NCBI GenBank assembly: GCA_026770585.1
Contig: MU646605.1
Location: forward strand, 187,094 to 204,569
Length of the DNA: 17,476 nucleotides
Source of the DNA: Baffinella frigidus
Lineage: Eukaryota > Cryptophyceae > Cryptomonadales > Baffinellaceae
Direction: 5' to 3'
In this document: in pieces, positions 14,065 through 17,476 of the stretch
Layout: every line of letters begins with the position of its first letter
Numbering within the stretch: position 1 is the stretch's first letter
Translations under genes and position numbers: made by a program
Notes under the pieces: model-generated
The model's database searches: none
What the model was told of the DNA's origin: nothing
Seen by the model: the letters and a program-made list of their open reading frames with translations, nothing else

Positions 14065-14138
14065 CGTACGAGCTCGTACGAAGCTTCGTAAGAGCCTCGT
14101 CTACAGGGGCTTGATTCGTTCCTCGCTACGAGCTCGTA
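14065..14138. promoter_or_regulatory. Cluster of perfect palindromes upstream of gene 2
   Basis: CGTACGAGCTCGTACG (14065-14080) overlaps TACGAAGCTTCGTA (14077-14090), and TACGAGCTCGTA recurs at 14127-14138. All are perfect palindromes with TACGA half-sites. They lie about 350-420 bases before the gene 2 ATG. A dimeric DNA-binding protein site is possible but untested. Confidence 0.3.
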
Positions 14139-14482
14139 TCGAAAGACCTGACGGCAGCGCAGGAACACGGGAGTCGATTCGTCAGTCAGCTGACATGCTG
14201 ACACATGCTGGCATTTCAACGGACGGATTTACTACAAGAGTCCGGGGCGTGACCGTGACCAAGATCCAACAACCTGTAAACAAGAACATGAAAATCGACA
14301 TTATGGCGAATCAACGGACTCTAAGACGGACGTGACCACAGATTCCACGTGACGTGCCGTTGAAAGAGCCAGTCCCCAGCCCCCAGCCAGAGAGTTTTCT
14401 CGTGGCAAGCTCCCTCTCGCTCCACGCTACCTCTCGCTCCAGGCATTACCTCGTTTGGCACGCTCCCGCTCGCTGTCTCGCA

Positions 14483-14824
14483 ATGGCGTCGATGCTCCCC
14501 GAATTCGACACACCGAACAGCAAGGCGATCCTCGCCCTCATCGACCAGTTGGCTCTGCTCTTCGGGTACTACACCAATCGCATCGACCTCAAGACTGGCG
14601 ACCTCGCCGCCGTCTGCCTTCCGGACTGCACCCTGACTGCCCACGCTCCGCTCTGGGGCACCAAGCCCGGGAAGGAGAAGGGCGTCCCCGCGCTGCAGGT
14701 GCGGAAGACGCTCGGCGGGTCGCTGTTGCCGTTTGTGAGGATTGCGCGGCACGACATGCAGCTGGCGATGCACCCAGAGGGCAAGGGGATCTGCCTCTTC
14801 TTCGAGGTGTTTATGAAACTCAAG
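14483..14824 (+). CDS. Gene 2 exon 1
   Basis: ATG at 14483 opens 114 codons to AAA CTC AAG|GTCTCT, phase 0. Codon use is strongly C/G-ending, unlike the surrounding DNA. An in-frame upstream ATG at 14354 would add 43 low-complexity residues and lies in likely 5' UTR. Confidence 0.82.
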
Positions 14825-15650
14825 GTCTCTATCTCTCTCTCCTGACCCACTCGCTACGTCCCATCCCTGTCATAGTTGCGTCACGGTCGGAGGCAGCCCA
14901 GTCGATGTCCGCATTGCCCCAGTCCGCTCACACCTACCCTCCGTCTCCCTCCGTCTCTGTCGCATTAATTTTCCTGGTGAGGGGGGGGTGGAGGGGGTTG
15001 ACGCGGGGCGTGAGACATTTGATTGGCAAGGAGTGTGCCGTGTGCAGGTGTGCCCATGCTTCGGCAACCTCATGAAGGTTCCGCTCCTCTTCGTCGTCAA
15101 CGTGGCGAACGACACCGCCGGTGTCCTCCGCATCAGCAGCATCCACGAGTGGCCCGCCAAGGTGCTGCGACCGTCATTTCGCTCTTTGTAACATACGCGC
15201 GCTACCTCTCGCTCCCACCTCGCTACAGAAGAGACATGAGACAACCTGCGTCTGAAATCCCTGATGTCCGACCCACAGTCACAAACTGCTACAGCCCGCA
15301 CGGCTCGGTTTACCTCTCCCCCTGTCGGGAAGCGGTCGTGTGTGTCAACTTGTGAAACCTCGCCTTTCCCTCACAGGACACGGCGGAGGGCCGCACGCTG
15401 CTGATCGAGAAAGTGGGCTGGCCAGCGGAAACCAAGTTTGCGCCATCCCCTAAACCCTAAACCCTGAACCCTGAACCCTGAACCCTAAACCCTAAACCCT
15501 AAACCCTAAACCCTACACCCTAAACCCCAAACCCTAAACCCTAAACCCATAAACCATAAACCATAAGCCATAAGCCATAAACCCTAAACCCTATACCCTA
15601 AACCCTAAACCAGGTTCACGCCATACGTAGCCTTCGGAGCAGAGTCGTGA
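14483..15650 (+). CDS. Four-exon gene, about 183 aa, possibly NTF2/SnoaL-like
   Basis: Overall span of gene 2. Coding exons are 14483-14824, 15048-15161, 15377-15435 and 15614-15650, all in phase, ending with TGA. The start ATG is in CAATGGCG, a fair Kozak context. The N-terminal half begins with a helix-prone FDTPNSKAILALIDQLALLF and continues into a segment with PDCTLTAHAPLWG and a basic GTKPGKEKG loop. The second half is alternating hydrophobic (FFEVFMKLK, VPLLFVVNVAND, GVLRISSIHEWPA), which suggests curved beta strands. Helices first and a long sheet last, with total length, resemble the NTF2/SnoaL-like cone fold, which includes small enzymes and binding proteins. I infer this from pattern only, with no catalytic residue assigned. 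No signal peptide or transmembrane helix is evident. Confidence 0.72.
15048..15161 (+). CDS. Gene 2 exon 2
   Basis: CCGTGTGCAG precedes GTG TGC CCA, with 38 codons to GCC AAG|GTGCTG, phase 0 at both ends. It encodes CPCFGNLMKVPLLFVVNVAN and a continuing beta-prone stretch ending HEWPAK. Starts with GT. Confidence 0.82.
15377..15435 (+). CDS. Gene 2 exon 3
   Basis: CCCTCACAG precedes GAC ACG GCG; it encodes DTAEGRTLLIEKVGWPAET and ends ACC AA|GTTTGC (phase 2). If the intron is not removed, the frame would reach a TAA inside the first heptamers (15458-15460), giving a slightly shorter protein. Confidence 0.75.
15436..15613 (+). repeat. Intron made of CCCTAAA-type heptamers
   Basis: Almost the whole 178-bp intron is CCCTAAA, CCCTGAA and CCATAAA units. 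Its edges are flanked by a duplicated exon junction: ACCAAGTTTGCGCCAT (15431-15446) and ACCAGGTTCACGCCAT (15609-15624), 13 of 16 bases identical. So the 5' splice site and 3' splice site lie in two copies of the same short sequence. Confidence 0.8.
15614..15650 (+). CDS. Gene 2 exon 4 (terminal)
   Basis: AAACCAG precedes G, completing AAG, then TTC ACG CCA to TGA at 15648-15650, encoding FTPYVAFGAES. The frame and the shared AAGTT/AGGTT junction support it. It is short, so support rests on phase and the duplicated junction. Confidence 0.6.
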
Positions 15651-16262
15651 GAAGGAGGACACAAGGAGCTTTCCACCTTTCGTGAGATGCGGGACGTGTG
15701 TGTCAGCCACTCGGTGGACTTTCGCATCTTTCAAGGCCCCCAGGATCTGGGGGGCACGAGATCAAGGTTCTACCTGAAAATTGCTCAAATAAGTGGGATT
15801 GAACGAGAGAAAATTTAAAATAAAAACCTCGTAATCAATCGTGTGGATAATACAAACGTCCACCGTGTCTCTCCAGACAGAGAGTATGTGTGTGAAGCCC
15901 GTGCTACAGTGTGACCATGCTTCAGAGACGAAAGTGGCACCTACCGGGGTAAGGAACTGTCGACATAAGGAATAGGACGTTTGGGGGGGGGCAAGTTCCT
16001 TAATAAATAAGGAACGGAAGGCGGGAGTTTTCACTGAGTTCCTTAATACTCAAGAAAAGGAAGGCCAGCGTTGTCAGATTCCATGTTCCTTTTGAGCGAG
16101 GTACCCAGGTGCAGGGATGTCTCAAAAGCGAGAACCCGCCTCTGACGCCTAGGGCACCAGGAGGCTCCTGACACACGGCGTGTTTCACAAGATCATTTTA
16201 ATGGTGAACAGGAGGAATGTGACACGGGGGTTTCAATCCGGACGGGGATCTCCGGATCAGTC
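15651..16262. other. AT-richer intergenic region after gene 2
   Basis: No exon is seen. An A/T-rich stretch at about 15810-15830 may include the gene 2 polyadenylation region. A hairpin GTTCCTTA/TAAGGAAC with a 5-base loop is at 15995-16015, and further TAAGGAAC/GTTCCTTAAT copies lie near 15951 and 16040. At about 16090-16106 the sequence CTTTTGAGCGAGGTACCC matches the end of the TA-flanked MITEs, without a partner nearby. Confidence 0.55.
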
Positions 16263-16385
16263 TACCGACCCTCCTAAAATAATTGCAAGGGCACGTGACT
16301 ATGCTACGACGACCACAGGCTCCAGCCACTCCGGCTACTCTTACATGGGGATGTGTCCCAAGACCGCCTTGGGCAGCCGCCCCTA

Positions 16386-16503
16386 CAGGGGTACCTCGCT
16401 CATAAGAAACCGCCCCCCACCCTAGGACCACCGTAGGGCCCTAGGCATAGTCCTACTGTAGGGTCCTAGGGGGGGGCGGTTTCTTATGAGCGAGGTACCC
16501 CTG
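16386..16503 (+). mobile_element. TA-flanked MITE 2
   Basis: Ends CAGGGGTACCTCGCTCATAA and the matching reverse complement (TTATGAGCGAGGTACCCCTG) form a perfect 20-bp terminal repeat, extending into GAAACCGCC/GGCGGTTTC. TA at 16384-16385 and 16504-16505. 118 bp. Copy 2 of the surrounding duplication has the matching site without the insert (CCCTTACGACC at about 16853), which fits a TA target duplication. Confidence 0.9.
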
Positions 16504-16566
16504 TAGGACCACTGTAGCGCCCTCCATCCGGTAATGCAGGCGCAAAAAGGTGCGCGGGTTCGCGTA

Positions 16567-16751
16567 CAGGGGTATCTGGGCTAAGAAGCCAGAACTTAAG
16601 AACACAGACCGGATCTTGGACCCCATCTTCTTAATTTAGTATCAGAGGGTCGACTAAATCTTGCATTTTGTCAACCCTCTGGTACTAATTTAAGAAAACA
16701 GACACCAACCGATGTCGGAGCACCCGTGTTCTTACAGCCCAGATACCCATG
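16567..16751 (+). mobile_element. TA-flanked MITE 3, nested inverted repeats
   Basis: Ends CAGGGGTATCTGGGCTAAGAA and TTCTTACAGCCCAGATACCCATG; inside, CTTAATTTAGTATCAGAGGGT pairs with ACCCTCTGGTACTAATTTAAG. TA on both sides (16565-16566, 16752-16753). The first eight bases equal those of MITEs 1 and 2, but the interior and subterminal parts differ, so it is a relative, not a copy. Confidence 0.82.
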
Positions 16752-17015
16752 TACCGACCCTGCTAAAACAATTACAAGGGCACGACCACGGGCTCTAGCC
16801 AGTTCGACTACTCTTACATGGGGTTGTGTCCCCATACTGCTCTGGGCGGCCGCCCTTACGACCACCGCAGAGCCCGGGGGATACTTGACGCGATCCCTAC
16901 GGTGCTGCAGGCTCCTAGAGGGGTGCGGGTTCGCATATTCGAGACACCCTCTACACAAGGCGCCTGCTCATCCACCAACGAACGGGTGGGCGGGATCTTC
17001 TCACGAGGGGCTGCG

Positions 17016-17168
17016 TCAGTCAACAGGGTGCACACAGATGGGGCAGGTGTTGGCGCGCGCGAGCCAGCGGTCGATGCACTCGACGTGGAACGTGTGGAGG
17101 CACGGCAGCCGCTTCGCCTCCTCCTGCGCGCAGAACTCGCTCTGGCATATCACGCACGTCCCGTCCCC
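17016..17168 (-). CDS. RING-H2 domain, last exon of E3 ubiquitin ligase gene
   Basis: On the minus strand, after GCTGGCAG, 50 codons end with TGA (17016-17018). The sequence GDGTCVICQSEF, then AKRLPCLHTFHVECIDRW and LARANTCPICVHPVD has the Cys/His ligands C-x2-C ... C-x-H-x2-H-x2-C ... C-x2-C of a C3H2C3 (RING-H2) finger, plus the Trp that contacts E2 enzymes after the CID. RING-H2 proteins transfer ubiquitin from an E2 to substrates. The domain is at the extreme C-terminus, ending two residues after the last ligand region. It is convergent with gene 2. Confidence 0.92.
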   Translation of the reverse strand, partial: GDGTCVICQSEFCAQEEAKRLPCLHTFHVECIDRWLARANTCPICVHPVD

Positions 17169-17237
17169 CTGCCAGCACAACCAGATTTACCATCAGTACA
17201 AAGAGATAAATTATGTAAGATGAACCTGTACCAACAC

Positions 17238-17309
17238 CTTTTTGGGAGGAGGCGAGTGACGAGAGCAAGGATGCGGGAGCGTAGCCAGGCCTCGCAAATC
17301 GCTCCCTCG
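17238..17309 (-). CDS. RING-H2 gene, preceding exon
   Basis: Reading the minus strand, CCCCAG precedes CGA GGG AGC, with 24 codons to AAA AAG|GTGTTG, phase 0. It encodes RGSDLRGLATLPHPCSRHSP and PPKK. An L-x2-LP type motif before the finger is common in plant-type RING-H2 ligases and fits here. Other frames are open too, but they end out of phase with the RING exon. Confidence 0.5.
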
Positions 17310-17400
17310 CTGGGGACACCCTCCCCCAGAGGGGTAGCCTGATGCATGCTGCACCTGACCCTCTTCCGTCCTTGCCAACAGGCTCTGGCCAGGCTAACAC

Positions 17401-17428
17401 CTTTGTCGGAATGCCCCCACGCCTCTGC
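17401..17428 (-). CDS. RING-H2 gene, candidate small upstream exon
   Basis: On the minus strand, the (CT)n tract and CGTTGCAG precede 28 bases ending AAAG|GTGTTA. In phase with the next exon it reads QRRGGIPTK. Its appeal is the strong polypyrimidine acceptor, like the one in gene 1. No domain; weak support. The gene continues beyond the right edge. Confidence 0.33.
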
Positions 17429-17445
17429 CTGCAACGAGCCCTTTT

Positions 17446-17447
<2 letters not shown>

Positions 17448-17476
<29 letters not shown>
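17448..17476 (+). repeat. (GA)n microsatellite at the right edge
   Basis: The window ends in an uninterrupted GA run, (CT)n on the minus strand, where it would be the polypyrimidine tract of a RING-H2 gene intron. Confidence 0.9.

Larger units (their letters stand above)
13656..14482. other. Intergenic region between gene 1 and gene 2
   Basis: Holds the MITE at 13760-13880, a small GGGTCA/TGACCC hairpin at about 14012-14027, the palindrome cluster at 14065-14138, and a CTCTCGCTCCACGCTACCTCTCGCTCCAG direct repeat (about 14414-14442) just before gene 2. No exon is seen. It probably contains the 3' UTR of gene 1 and the promoter of gene 2. Confidence 0.6.
16263..16937 (+). repeat. Tandem duplication separated by MITE 3, one copy carrying MITE 2
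   Basis: Copy 1 (16263-16566) and copy 2 (16752-16937) share TACCGACCCTSCTAAAA, AATTRCAAGGGCACG, TACTCTTACATGGGG, GGGCRGCCGCCC and GTGCGGGTTCGC. Without MITE 2, copy 1 is about 184 bp against 186 bp in copy 2. MITE 3 sits exactly at their junction. It lies in the intergenic region and has no good ORF. Confidence 0.8.

Noticed and set aside
14354-14482. N-terminal extension of gene 2 from an earlier in-frame ATG
   Set aside because: The added residues are low complexity (Ser/Pro/His) with weaker codon bias, and the ATG at 14483 has a better context.

Overview
This window looks like nuclear DNA from an intron-rich unicellular eukaryote, probably a microalga or related protist. Reasons: very short exons (about 15-340 nt) joined by introns with AG acceptors, introns full of TTTAGGG/CCCTAAA-type heptamers, TA-flanked short inverted-repeat elements, a RING-H2 protein, and an EF-hand/IQ protein. 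There are no bacterial-style operons, tRNA or rRNA. I cannot name the lineage. Two apparent GC-AG introns and a strong AG|G acceptor bias recall dinoflagellates, but this is only suggestive.

Layout. (1) About 1-929 is degenerate repeat DNA with a (GA)n tract and no gene seen. (2) About 930-13655, plus strand, is one long gene of at least 20 reconstructed exons whose reading phases mostly agree. It encodes an unrecognised N-terminal part, a pair of EF-hands, a helical middle, two IQ motifs, a basic/coiled region and an acidic Ser/Asp/Glu C-terminus ending in TAG at 13653-13655. A Ca2+-sensing protein that also binds calmodulin-type light chains is the natural inference. (3) 13656-14482 holds a TA-flanked MITE and a palindrome cluster. 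(4) 14483-15650, plus strand, is a four-exon gene for a protein of about 183 aa, possibly NTF2/SnoaL-like. (5) 15651-17015 is intergenic: AT-richer DNA, two more MITEs and a tandem duplication. (6) 17016-17428, minus strand, is the 3' part of a RING-H2 E3 ligase gene, convergent with gene 2 and running off the right edge.

The most interesting feature is how the introns are built. At nearly every intron of gene 1 the edge of an exon with its splice site is repeated once or several times inside the intron, often next to a microsatellite or heptamer array. The last intron of gene 2 is a telomere-like heptamer array flanked by two copies of the same exon junction. This suggests intron growth, and possibly intron birth, by local tandem duplication of exon/intron junctions. 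The MITEs have different termini but share a core, include a natural empty site, and show one case where the element is inverted inside a tandem duplication.

Exons were inferred from open frame, phase continuity and splice dinucleotides only. No homology search or transcript data was available.
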